The notes below the pieces were generated by a model. It was given only the letters and a program-made list of their open reading frames with translations. It did not search any database and was not told the origin of the DNA. From Clostridiales bacterium (GTDB lineage: Bacteria; Bacillota; Clostridia; Lachnospirales; WQUN01): a stretch of DNA of 37,192 bases. The position numbers and the translations under genes were made by a program. Location: positions 1 to 37,192 of the forward strand of contig JAISGK010000049.1 of assembly GCA_031263155.1 (NCBI GenBank), given 5' to 3'. Positions 17,182 through 24,617 of this stretch are shown piece after piece (the stretch's first letter is position 1; each line of letters opens with the position of its first letter).

Positions 17182-17851
17182 AGTAAGCACCCATTCCATG
17201 CTTGCGCAAAAAATGTCTATCAAGTAGCGCGGGACTAATCGCGCTTATATCAGGGGTTAGCATACGCGAAAGAACGAACATGCGCGCCACTTCTTCCAGC
17301 GCCACTGCGTTGTGAACCGCCCGGTCGCAGTCGGCGCCCCACGCAAACGGTGCGTGGCTACGTACCAGCACGGCAGGCACAACCATGGGGTCGCTCTGAA
17401 TAGCCTCTAAAATGACCTTGCCGGTTTCAGCTTCGTACTGTCCGTTTATCTCTTCGTCGGTCATATCGCGCGTTATGGGTATGTCTCCATAAAAATAATC
17501 CGCGTGAGTCGTGCCCAAACAGGGGATGCCTATGCCTGCCTGAGCGCAGGCCGTCGCCCATGTGGAGTGCGTATGGGCAATGCCTCCAATTTGAGGGAAT
17601 CGCTTGTATAGCGCCAAGTGTGTGGGCGAATCGCTGGACGGTTTGCCACCGCCTATATGTTCTCCGTCTGAGCTTACGATTGACATATCGTCGGGGGTAA
17701 GCTCATCGTAGGGCACACCGCTGGGTTTAATCACCATTAGGCCCTTTTCGCGGTCAAAGCCGCTGACATTCCCCCATGTAAATATAACCAGGCCGTGTCT
17801 TACAAGCTCTTTGTTGGCTTCGCACACATGCTTTTTCAACTGCTTTAACAT
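17171..17851 (-). CDS. araD: L-ribulose-5-phosphate 4-epimerase
   Basis: A class II aldolase-fold, zinc-dependent epimerase interconverting L-ribulose 5-phosphate and D-xylulose 5-phosphate. The 226-residue protein tracks the E. coli AraD pattern closely: TWGNVSGFDREKGLMVIKPS, KPSSDSPTHLALY, IAHTHS with zinc ligands His93 and His95, TTHADYFYGDIPITR, and RSHAPFAWG with ligand His166, ending RKHGMGAYYGQ. It stands alone here, without arabinose kinase or isomerase, just after a terminator and before pheA. The lack of an arabinose operon suggests use in another pentose or ascorbate-type route. Confidence 0.95.
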   Translation of the reverse strand: MLKQLKKHVCEANKELVRHGLVIFTWGNVSGFDREKGLMVIKPSGVPYDELTPDDMSIVSSDGEHIGGGKPSSDSPTHLALYKRFPQIGGIAHTHSTWATACAQAGIGIPCLGTTHADYFYGDIPITRDMTDEEINGQYEAETGKVILEAIQSDPMVVPAVLVRSHAPFAWGADCDRAVHNAVALEEVARMFVLSRMLTPDISAISPALLDRHFLRKHGMGAYYGQ

Positions 17852-17897
17852 TTATTAGTTCACCCATTCTCATATATTGTACCATTATTATTGACAG

Positions 17898-17936
17898 AAA
17901 AAAGCCTCGCGCTTGTTATTATATATCACGCGAGGC
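17898..17936 (-). terminator. Rho-independent terminator of the ABC exporter operon
   Basis: A perfect 8-bp stem GCCTCGCG/CGCGAGGC with a 17-nt loop is followed on the minus strand by six Ts. It lies 40 bp past the ATPase gene stop and isolates araD from the exporter. Confidence 0.92.
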
Positions 17937-17975
17937 AAACGGTAAAGCATTAATCACGCTCAACGCGTGAAACCT

Positions 17976-18947
17976 CTATTGTGTAAATATCTGTCTTAAT
18001 ATGGATTCTATATTCGATTCTTGTATGCTGATATCAACAACCTCATACGCTTTCATTACATAATTGACCGCGTCGCTAACCGAAATTTTACTCTTGTCTC
18101 CAAACAAGAGTATCTTTTTCTCGTCCGTTTTTTCCTCTATGTAAAATAGTTCTGACTGTGGTACTGCTTTAAACTCCTTTATTTGGCAGGTTAAGATATA
18201 TTTTTCGCCATACGATTGCTTGAAATTATTCAACGATCCGTCGTAGCGAATCTCGCCTTTGTCAATCAGGATCAGGCGCTGGCAAACGTGTTCGATATCG
18301 TTCATATCATGCGTTGTAAGTATAAACGTGGTTCCACGCTGTTTGTTGATCTCCAAAATAAAATCGCGTATAGCGGCCTTGGCGACAATATCCAACCCTA
18401 TAGTAGGTTCGTCCAAAAATACCACCGGGGGATTATGTATCAATGATATCGCGATATTGGCGCGCATCTTTTGCCCCAACGAGAGCTGACGCACCGGTTG
18501 ATGAATGAAATTGCCCAGTTGCAAAATATCGGTAAAGTGTTTCACATTCTCCGCGTACACATCATTGGGTATATCGTACAACCTTTTATGAAGCATAAAT
18601 GAATCAATAACAGGCAAATCCCAATACAACTGTGAACGCTGGCCAAACACTACCCCTATATTTTTCGCGTTCGCTACCCTGTTTTTATATGGAATAATGC
18701 CGTTTACGGTAAGGGAACCGCTAGATGGCACGAGGATGCCAGAGAGCATCTTTATTGTGGTGGACTTGCCAGCGCCGTTCATCCCTACGTAACCGACTAT
18801 TTCCCCATTGTCAATGTGAAAGCTTACGCCGTTTACAGCCTTAATTATGCTGTATTCCCGATGAAAGATGGATTTAACGGATGCCCAAACGCCGTCTGGC
18901 CGTTGAAATACCTTGAACTCTTTGTATAGTTCTTTAACATCTATCAT
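17976..18947 (-). CDS. ABC-2-type exporter ATP-binding protein
   Basis: The 323-residue ATPase energises a three-gene exporter. Walker A GMNGAGKS lies at 55-62, the ABC signature LSLGQ at 155-159 and Walker B FLDEP at 177-181, then a His switch in LTTHDMNDIEHV. The family resembles the DrrA/COG4586-type ATPases that pair with two six-helix permeases, as in viologen- or antibiotic-type exporters; the substrate is unknown. The start is the ATG at 18947, preceded by GGGAGGT; the frame is open further upstream but those codons overlap the permease gene. It is the last gene of the operon and is followed by a terminator. Confidence 0.93.
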   Translation of the reverse strand: MIDVKELYKEFKVFQRPDGVWASVKSIFHREYSIIKAVNGVSFHIDNGEIVGYVGMNGAGKSTTIKMLSGILVPSSGSLTVNGIIPYKNRVANAKNIGVVFGQRSQLYWDLPVIDSFMLHKRLYDIPNDVYAENVKHFTDILQLGNFIHQPVRQLSLGQKMRANIAISLIHNPPVVFLDEPTIGLDIVAKAAIRDFILEINKQRGTTFILTTHDMNDIEHVCQRLILIDKGEIRYDGSLNNFKQSYGEKYILTCQIKEFKAVPQSELFYIEEKTDEKKILLFGDKSKISVSDAVNYVMKAYEVVDISIQESNIESILRQIFTQ

Positions 18948-18973
18948 ATTGACCTCCCTCTTCATACCGGCTG

Positions 18974-19801
18974 TTAATTGCCGCTGCTTTGGTACCTGTT
19001 GATTCCGTGCGACCAGACCATACAACCAACACTTAACACAATTACCCCAATGGGCAGTGGCAAGAACTGTACAATCGGATGAAACATCAAAAAATCATTC
19101 TTTCCTAATAGGTATTGTGAGGGATAAAAGCAGATAAAGGCAAACGGTATAATAAAAGTTACCAGGTATTGGATTATCCTTGGGAAAATGGTAACGGGCG
19201 ACTCGCTTAACTGGCGCAGCGCAATGAAGAAGCCATAGGTGAGCGGGTTTTCGCCCAGTATATAGAACGAGACCGCCGCAAACAGCAATAAAACGCCACC
19301 TTGGATCATTGCGCCGCCAAGGATGGTACAAACCAAAAAAATAAATTTTATAAGGTTCATTTCAACATGGAGCATGTATAACGAATAAGAAACAAATATT
19401 ATGCCCAAAATGTCATGGATCAAAAAATATCCGCTGAAAGAAGCCGCAATTTCATAGGCTAACGGATGGATAGGTTTAATAAGCGATTGGTCAAAATGGC
19501 CTTCTTTAATCTTTTCGGGGAGTTGACTGGAAGGACCACGCAATAATGTACAGGCGATCGTATATGTCAATATGGTCATGCTATACAAAAGCAAGACTTC
19601 ATACTGCCGCCACCCGCCTATCGCGTCAAACTTATCGGTTATGAGGTATAGTATTATAAATTGCGTGCCATAGCCTAAAATATAAAATAAAGAGTCGATA
19701 AGCAGAGCGCCTCTATACTCCAGCTTCGCTTTTATTTGGTTGTGAGAAAATATGGGGACTATATCAAAAAATTTTTTTAGGTGATACAACACGGCAACCA
19801 T
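18974..19801 (-). CDS. ABC-2-type exporter permease (COG3694-like)
   Basis: This integral membrane subunit (275 residues from the ATG at 19801) shows six hydrophobic segments, for example LFYILGYGTQFIILYLI, YSMTILTYTIACTLL, and the C-terminal LPLPIGVIVLSVGCMVW. An internal RGPSSQLPEKIKEGHFDQSLIKP loop is typical of the family's coupling region. The start is chosen because AGGAGG in the last codons of the preceding gene is six bases upstream; an ATG two codons earlier overlaps that ribosome binding site and the ATGA stop junction. With its neighbour and the ATPase it forms a heteromeric exporter. Confidence 0.88.
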   Translation of the reverse strand: MVAVLYHLKKFFDIVPIFSHNQIKAKLEYRGALLIDSLFYILGYGTQFIILYLITDKFDAIGGWRQYEVLLLYSMTILTYTIACTLLRGPSSQLPEKIKEGHFDQSLIKPIHPLAYEIAASFSGYFLIHDILGIIFVSYSLYMLHVEMNLIKFIFLVCTILGGAMIQGGVLLLFAAVSFYILGENPLTYGFFIALRQLSESPVTIFPRIIQYLVTFIIPFAFICFYPSQYLLGKNDFLMFHPIVQFLPLPIGVIVLSVGCMVWSHGINRYQSSGN

Positions 19802-19803
19802 CC

Positions 19804-20610
19804 TCATCCTCCTTGTAATGTGAGTTTACGCATGGCGCGCGTTGAAACTAGGCGTTCTAGCGCAAACAGCGCCGCCAACCATATGTATTGGTGTATAAGA
19901 ATATTGTTTGCCACAGACAATTCGCTTTTGCCCACAAACAGCGCCAAGGGTTCGTAGGTGAAATAGCGGAACGGCAAATATTGGGATAACGCCGCCAGCC
20001 ACGCGGGGCATAACCACAACGGCAGCACAGCGCCTGAAAAAATACTTTCTATGTTTTGAAAATGCCATTCGATAAATGGGTTTTCCACAAACCAAAAGCT
20101 AACCAAGCCAAGAGTATAGCGGTATAGAAAGAGCATGGCCATGCCATTGAGCAACATAATAGAAACATACAGATACACAAGTGGATCTTGCGGGAGTACA
20201 ACGCCGAAATACGCGGCCAGCACCGCGCATATGGGCAGGGTGACGACAATTGCCTGAAAGATGTTTTTGCCTAAATCATCAAAGAAAAGGAGCGTTTTTA
20301 GGTTTATTGGTCTAAGGAGGTATACGGAGATATCGCCTGTTCGCACGAGCGCCCTTATTTGCAACCCTGCGGATGAGTTTATCAAAAATACGATTATCTG
20401 CGTAAGCATAAGATATGTAAGCATTTCTTCAAAAGTTGTGCCAAACCGCGCGCCCGCCCCCAATAATGACCGCCAAATCAAAATTTGTATGAGGAAAGTT
20501 ACCATGCCCCAAAAAGAGGCCATCCAAGCGCTCGCGCGATATATTGTGCGAGTTTTCAAACCTGTTGCCGTTAAGGTATACCATAAATGAAGTTTCTTTT
20601 TCACTTTCAT
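19804..20610 (-). CDS. ABC-2-type exporter permease (COG4587-like)
   Basis: First gene of the exporter operon, 268 residues, with GGAGGG seven bases before the ATG. Hydrophobic segments include WMASFWGMVTFLIQILIW, MLTQIIVFLINSSAG, AIVVTLPICAVLAAYFG and a C-terminal helix. RTGDISVYLLRPINLKTLLF is the conserved cytoplasmic stretch that resembles its partner permease (HFDQSLIKPIHPLAY), consistent with two related halves of one channel. No clear promoter was found in the AT-rich sequence upstream. Confidence 0.88.
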   Translation of the reverse strand: MKVKKKLHLWYTLTATGLKTRTIYRASAWMASFWGMVTFLIQILIWRSLLGAGARFGTTFEEMLTYLMLTQIIVFLINSSAGLQIRALVRTGDISVYLLRPINLKTLLFFDDLGKNIFQAIVVTLPICAVLAAYFGVVLPQDPLVYLYVSIMLLNGMAMLFLYRYTLGLVSFWFVENPFIEWHFQNIESIFSGAVLPLWLCPAWLAALSQYLPFRYFTYEPLALFVGKSELSVANNILIHQYIWLAALFALERLVSTRAMRKLTLQGG

Positions 20611-21708
20611 TTGACAGCCCTCCGGTTATTCATCCAGTTGAATCATGTGGGGATTAGCGCCAAAACTGAATCTGCTGCGGTTATTTATCATAATGAGTTT
20701 AACCTCAAAGTAGAGGAGGATCATATAGCTAAACCAATCATCTTTTTTATCATTATCTTCATTACTATCAAGAGTATTGAATCTTCTGGCAACATATCTG
20801 CATCAATAATATCTGCTCTACTCATTCCATTGTATTCTTTATATAGAACGCCATCGCGCATTATTTTATATTTCTGCTCTAAACGCGCGTTTTCAAAAAG
20901 ATTACGACAACATAAAAAACACAAAGACATTTTGCACAAATTAGTCTATAGTGGAGGTTGTCACACACTCATTACTCAAAGAGGAAAATGCCTTATGCCA
21001 AATATCATGCCACCACCCCCTAAGACCAGTAAATTTTCTCCAACTATGGACTGAACAATTTATATGCGCCAAAAATCCGCCAACGGATGGCTAACATAGT
21101 GGCCACCGTGACACGTAAAGGATTCAAGGGCAAGATGAAGGATATATTGCAGGTATTTCAACAGCAACAATTATCAGCCGATATGTAAACAAAAGCAAAT
21201 GATTTGAGTATTTGGATACACGTCCGAACAAACAAAAATAAGCCATAAATCAATGGTTATCTCAATTGACGATGCAGTCAGCGTAAGAGTAAGGAAATTA
21301 ATTGAAGCTACCGCGTCATTAATTTCTTGAATGTGCATATAATATCAATTAATGGCAGATTGTGCATATGCTAATTTTTACAAACATATTTGCGTGTCAA
21401 ACATTGCCAAAGGAACGATAAACCCTAAACTCCCTAATGCAGTTAAGCGTACTAAGGGTCAAAAACAAGACATGTATATATTACCCAAATTAAATCTCAT
21501 TGTCAACATGTATTCATTAAAATTTCACAGCGAATTTACTGGCAGTCATAAAAATTTCTCTGCAAAAATCTTGAACGCAGCCTGACTCTGATCCGTCCGT
21601 GCCCCCGGCAGTCGCGCTCGACCATCAATGAGCTTTTGGATATCTTTGTTGAGTTTATCGCCTTGCCGTGGTATATTTGGGTTTATTAGATATGGAGGAG
21701 GCAAATAA
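20611..21708. other. Gene-poor, AT-rich region with decayed coding fragments
   Basis: About 1.1 kb with no convincing intact gene. Items seen: a minus-strand 72-codon frame at 20721-20939 that begins MCKMSLCFLCCRNLFEN, with clustered cysteines but no ribosome binding site; a plus-strand fragment ending at about 21189 that reads YAPKIRQRMANIVATV and finishes DILQVFQQQQLSADM, with the look of a basic protein C-terminus; an imperfect inverted repeat at 21294-21326 (GAAATTAAT/ATTAATTTC); and a plus-strand tail at 21552-21689 ending ALPWYIWVY. Base composition is visibly more AT-rich than the flanks. I read it as eroded mobile or accessory DNA; family names cannot be given. Confidence 0.5.
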
Positions 21709-21890
21709 ATGGCTATCAAACGTGCGAAAATTAAGGATTTCCTCGTGTTCACGGGGGAATTCGCAATGGATTTCTGCCCTGGCGTGAACGTGCTTATTCA
21801 GATCAGGATTTGATCCGCAAGTTTTTGGACGAAAACAATGTGGAGGACTCTATTGCGAAAATGGAGCGAACCGCAGGTAATGGTGACTAA
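21709..21890 (+). pseudogene. Remnant of an SMC/AAA-type ATPase gene
   Basis: After GGAGGAG an ATG opens a frame reading MAIKRAKIKDFLVF, then TGEFAMDFCPGVNVLI, the usual opening of SMC/RecF-like ATPases just before their Walker A (xxGxNGxGKT). Here the frame instead runs QIRI and stops at 21811-21813, so the P-loop is missing. A shifted frame continues at once with SDQDLIRKFLDENNVEDSIA and ends at a TAA at 21888-21890, which could be the gene's own C-terminus. A large internal deletion that joined the two ends would explain both. It is one of the few plus-strand gene starts in this part of the window. Confidence 0.55.
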
Positions 21891-21900
21891 AGAATTCAGA

Positions 21901-21942
21901 AAAAAATAAACCCGACCTCATCGCCTACTGGCATGAGTTCGG
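21901..21942 (-). terminator. Rho-independent terminator of the tRNA-Ser gene
   Basis: Arms CCGAACTCAT and ATGAGGTCGG pair at nine of ten positions around an 11-nt loop, followed on the minus strand by GTTTATTTTTT. It begins 17 bases after the tRNA 3' end. Confidence 0.85.
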
Positions 21943-21958
21943 ATCTGTCACAATTCAC

Positions 21959-22046
21959 CGGAGAAGGAGGGATTTGAACCCTCGCGCCGCTTTCACAACC
22001 TACCCGCTTTCCAGGCGAGTCCCTTCAACCACTTGGGTACTTCTCC
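21959..22046 (-). tRNA. tRNA-Ser (anticodon GGA)
   Basis: The 88-nt gene folds as a class II tRNA. The acceptor stem is GGAGAAG/CTTCTCC with discriminator G, the anticodon loop is CTGGAAA with anticodon GGA (reads UCC and UCU), a long variable arm follows, and the T arm contains GGTTCAAATCC. CCA is not encoded. It has its own promoter and terminator. The decayed DNA on its 3' side fits the frequent use of tRNA-Ser genes as integration sites. Confidence 0.95.
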
Positions 22047-22119
22047 ACAGTATACGCAATAATACTTTTATAAGTTCAGCCCACGGCAAGAACCCTCGTT
22101 TATTGAACTCACGCGCTTA

Positions 22120-22147
22120 ATTTTACCGTTTTTGCGCAAAATGTCAA
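22120..22147 (-). promoter_or_regulatory. Sigma-A promoter of tRNA-Ser
   Basis: A perfect -35 TTGACA (22147-22142) and a -10 TAAAAT (22125-22120) are 16 bases apart. Transcription would start about 65 bases upstream of the mature tRNA 5' end. Confidence 0.75.
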
Positions 22148-22216
22148 GAAGTATTTTGTGATGTATATCGGCAATTTATTTTTTCCTGATATAATCCATT
22201 GACAATTTGGAATTCG

Positions 22217-23215
22217 TCACGGTTCTTCTTCAGGATCAGGCGATTCCAAAGGATCGAAAGGAAGCGGAACCGGTGTAGATTCGGGCTTGCCTGGTTGCTC
22301 CGCCACTTCGGGAGATGGAATCAATTCGGTTATTGGTTGGCTTTCTGATGCAAGTAGCAGCATTCTGACAAACTCCCTGTTTTCATAAGAGTTCAGCATG
22401 TCAAAGATCTTTATTTCAGAATCCGTTAAGCTGTAAACACTGGCAACGGACAGCCGCGATATGTGTATGACGGCGCTGTTGTCTGTTTTTGCCGCACTGA
22501 CCGGATTCAGGCTCCAGTGTATGGATTGAAACTCGGCGGAATCTTTCGCGTTTGATATAGTAACCCCATACGGATAATTTTCGGTTTGATTATGCCGCAT
22601 GGCATATACCGCAAGCGCTTCGTAAAAGTTGTCGTCGCCAGCAGTAAGCGTATAGTTGTCGGCAGCACCAATCAGACTGGCAATAGAGGAAACGTGCGTA
22701 TTCAGTCTGTCCAACGCAAGTTCGATCTCTGTGGCAACAGCGGGATTGCTTTTGACCTCAGCCTTGATTTCAGTCTCGACTTCAGTCTTGATTTCAGTCT
22801 CTTCCGCGTCCGTCAAGAGGTCTTCTTCTGGCTCAGGGGCCTCCAAAGGATTGGAGGGGATAGGGGTAGGCTCCGCTTCAGCGAAATTCTCAGGAACATC
22901 CTGTGTTTCGTCTGGTTCTGCCAGTTCTGGAGTCGGCCAACTGTCCTCATCAGGCTGAGTCGACTGTTCTGAAATCGGCCAAGTATCCTCATCAGGCTGA
23001 GCCGACTGTTCTGAAATCGGCCAGGTGTCCTCATCATTCTCCGCGTCAGGATGAACTGGCTGTTCCGCTATTTCAAGAGCGAAACCTGGTTCGATTATAT
23101 TTTGCGTCTCGTTCAATTGCGCTTCCTCTTGCAGAGCGTATGCCTGGCTGATTGTTACGAAAACCGGCATGGCGCACAAGACCATGCACAGGACAAATAT
23201 ATTTCTTTTTTTCAT
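22217..23215 (-). CDS. Secreted acidic repeat protein of the pilus locus, function unknown
   Basis: The 332-residue protein has a clear signal peptide (KKRNIFVLCMVLCAMPVFVT, then ISQAYA). The mature part is rich in Glu, Asp, Pro and Ser. Residues about 60-105 hold 14-residue repeats (SEQSAQPDEDTWPI type). A second internal duplication is NPLEAPEPEEDLL in the middle and DPLESPDPEEEP at the very end. The central globular part (about residues 165-300) contains SIASLIGAADNYTLTAGDDN and resembles no family I know. There is no sorting signal or second membrane helix, so it is probably released or held non-covalently. GGAGG precedes the ATG. It is the last gene of the surface-assembly operon and no terminator follows before the tRNA promoter. 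Confidence 0.75.
   Translation of the reverse strand: MKKRNIFVLCMVLCAMPVFVTISQAYALQEEAQLNETQNIIEPGFALEIAEQPVHPDAENDEDTWPISEQSAQPDEDTWPISEQSTQPDEDSWPTPELAEPDETQDVPENFAEAEPTPIPSNPLEAPEPEEDLLTDAEETEIKTEVETEIKAEVKSNPAVATEIELALDRLNTHVSSIASLIGAADNYTLTAGDDNFYEALAVYAMRHNQTENYPYGVTISNAKDSAEFQSIHWSLNPVSAAKTDNSAVIHISRLSVASVYSLTDSEIKIFDMLNSYENREFVRMLLLASESQPITELIPSPEVAEQPGKPESTPVPLPFDPLESPDPEEEP
22945..23036. repeat. 42-bp tandem repeat, about 2.2 units
   Basis: Units begin at 22945, 22987 and 23029 with CCTCATCA. The first two full units differ at only a few bases. Each encodes 14 residues of the acidic repeat, so copy-number changes stay in frame. Confidence 0.88.
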
Positions 23216-23252
23216 CGCGGGCTTCCTCCGATATTGTAAAATTTCATAGTCT

Positions 23253-23273
23253 GCTCTGGAGTACAGCCAGAGC
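23253..23273 (-). promoter_or_regulatory. Intercistronic hairpin before the acidic secreted protein gene
   Basis: GCTCTGG and CCAGAGC form a perfect 7-bp stem with a 7-nt loop in the 68-bp gap between the DivIVA-like gene and the next gene. No T-run follows, so it is not a normal terminator; it may be an RNA processing or stability element. Confidence 0.6.
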
Positions 23274-23283
23274 GTGTCGTTTA

Positions 23284-23721
23284 TCAGACTCTAGCTAGTG
23301 GATCGGTTTTTGGCCAAGTCCATTCAGTGTTGGGTTCTGAGGGCTTTTCTTCAAGTATCTTAGCTAAATCATTTCGAATTTTCTCCATCTCATGGTGTCT
23401 ATATCGCTCAAGAGAAGAGAGTTCCTGCAGGAGCGTATTTTTTCTCTGCTGTAGCATCCCCAGTTCGGCATCGCATTGTACCCGTGTCTTTTCCACCATT
23501 CCCGCAGCCGTCTGTTGAGCCATAATCAAAGTGCCTGCAATTTGATCTTTCAGCTGCTCATAATCCACCTGCATGCCGCGCAAACTCTCAATCTCTCTAC
23601 ATTGTTCGTCAACTGCGGCAGCTATCTTATCAAGCAGGTTATCCACTTCCCGGGCATCATAGCTATTGATAAACCTTTTCGTCAGCCTGACGGCGTCTAT
23701 CGCTTCTTTTGTAAGCACCAT
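23284..23721 (-). CDS. Small DivIVA-domain coiled-coil protein
   Basis: The 145-residue protein starts LTKEAIDAVRLTKRFINSYD followed by AREVDNLLDKI, matching the DivIVA N-terminal pattern (LTP-DI-x-KxF-x-GYDxxEVDxFLDxI). The rest (about residues 35-125) is predicted coiled coil, with heptad leucines in QQRKNTLLQELSSLERYRHH, and a short Trp-containing tail. DivIVA proteins bind curved or negatively charged membrane at poles and septa and recruit partners. It is shorter than cell-division DivIVA and lies 27 bp after a sortase gene, so a dedicated role in positioning surface assembly is a fair guess but not shown. AAAGGGTG precedes the ATG. Confidence 0.8.
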   Translation of the reverse strand: MVLTKEAIDAVRLTKRFINSYDAREVDNLLDKIAAAVDEQCREIESLRGMQVDYEQLKDQIAGTLIMAQQTAAGMVEKTRVQCDAELGMLQQRKNTLLQELSSLERYRHHEMEKIRNDLAKILEEKPSEPNTEWTWPKTDPLARV

Positions 23722-23748
23722 ATATGAACACCCTTTCCATGTCTTTCG

Positions 23749-24612
23749 TTATACTTCGTATTCCGGTCTTAAAACGCCGACGATGATGTATCTGGCATCA
23801 TCAAACTCGTAACTGCACGTCGAAAGCACAACGAACCTGTCTGTGTCCGTATACGCCGCCGCGCTTTTAAATGTAGTTGTCGAAGAAGCGCAGGTTAGCA
23901 AGGCCTCAAGGTTCACTTCATACATAAAAGCCCGTTCGCGCCAATCACCCGCCCTAATGACGCAGCCATACAGCAGATCGACCCGGTAGTTTTCATGTTC
24001 CGTATAAAGGTACATATACGGATGCCGGTCGAAATAATCCTGCTTCTTATACTCCGTAAGAGAGCCGAACATCTTTCCCGACTTCATGTTGTGGCCGTAG
24101 ATGATATTCAATCTGCCGCTGAAATCCGGAGAGCAGTTATAGTCAAGGAACAAGGAGCCGTTTGCGTTGCTGGAGCCGTCTGGCAGTCGGCGTAGATACC
24201 ATTCGTAATCGTCCGCCCGCATAACTGGATAATCAATTACGGTATCCGGGCAGTAGAGCCAAGCGGCAGAATCCGCGTTCACCTTTTTTAGCAATTCAAA
24301 GTCAATAGATAACGGGGGAACCTTCACCAGAGGCCTGGCCTCGGATTCGATAGAATTCACAGTATTCTCAGATGGAGCAACCACAGCGCCGCCTCCCGCG
24401 CTCTCCTTATCTTCTTCGCCTTCCTCCTCCTTATGCTTCTCCTTGTCCTGCACACGTACTTGCTCCTGCAACTGTCTGTAGTTCCTATCGCCTTCCTCAT
24501 AGGTCAGCAAAATTTCCCACAGCTGATAGCCGGAAAACACTGTAACGCATATGGACAGCAGCAAAAGCAGCCATACGATCATGATAGATTTGCTGCTTCT
24601 TTTGTGTGTCAT
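23749..24612 (-). CDS. Class B-like sortase (second of two)
   Basis: Membrane-anchored cysteine transpeptidase. From the ATG at 24612 (287 residues) there is an N-terminal transmembrane helix (IVWLLLLLSICVTVFSGYQL), then a strongly charged, probably coiled linker to about residue 75, then the sortase barrel. Catalytic residues are His174 in IYGHNM, Cys266 in VLSTC and Arg274 in FDDARYI. The LSTCSYEFDDAR spacing fits class B rather than class A or C. There is no C-terminal membrane helix. The reading frame continues three codons to an ATG at 24621 that forms an ATGA junction with the pilin stop, but the AAAGGG there suits the later ATG better. Confidence 0.9.
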   Translation of the reverse strand: MTHKRSSKSIMIVWLLLLLSICVTVFSGYQLWEILLTYEEGDRNYRQLQEQVRVQDKEKHKEEEGEEDKESAGGGAVVAPSENTVNSIESEARPLVKVPPLSIDFELLKKVNADSAAWLYCPDTVIDYPVMRADDYEWYLRRLPDGSSNANGSLFLDYNCSPDFSGRLNIIYGHNMKSGKMFGSLTEYKKQDYFDRHPYMYLYTEHENYRVDLLYGCVIRAGDWRERAFMYEVNLEALLTCASSTTTFKSAAAYTDTDRFVVLSTCSYEFDDARYIIVGVLRPEYEV

Positions 24613-24617
24613 TCTCG

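Noticed and set aside
20587-21054. A 155-codon plus-strand frame starting inside the exporter permease gene
   Set aside because: It overlaps the permease 5' end in antisense, lacks a ribosome binding site, and has no recognisable domain; composition is that of AT-rich non-coding DNA.
21352-21585. A 77-codon plus-strand frame in the gene-poor region
   Set aside because: No ribosome binding site, no domain and a random-looking composition; it also overlaps another fragment's frame.
22041-22055. TATACT as the -10 box of tRNA-Ser
   Set aside because: It is only three bases from the mature 5' end; TTGACA-16-TAAAAT further upstream is a far better promoter.
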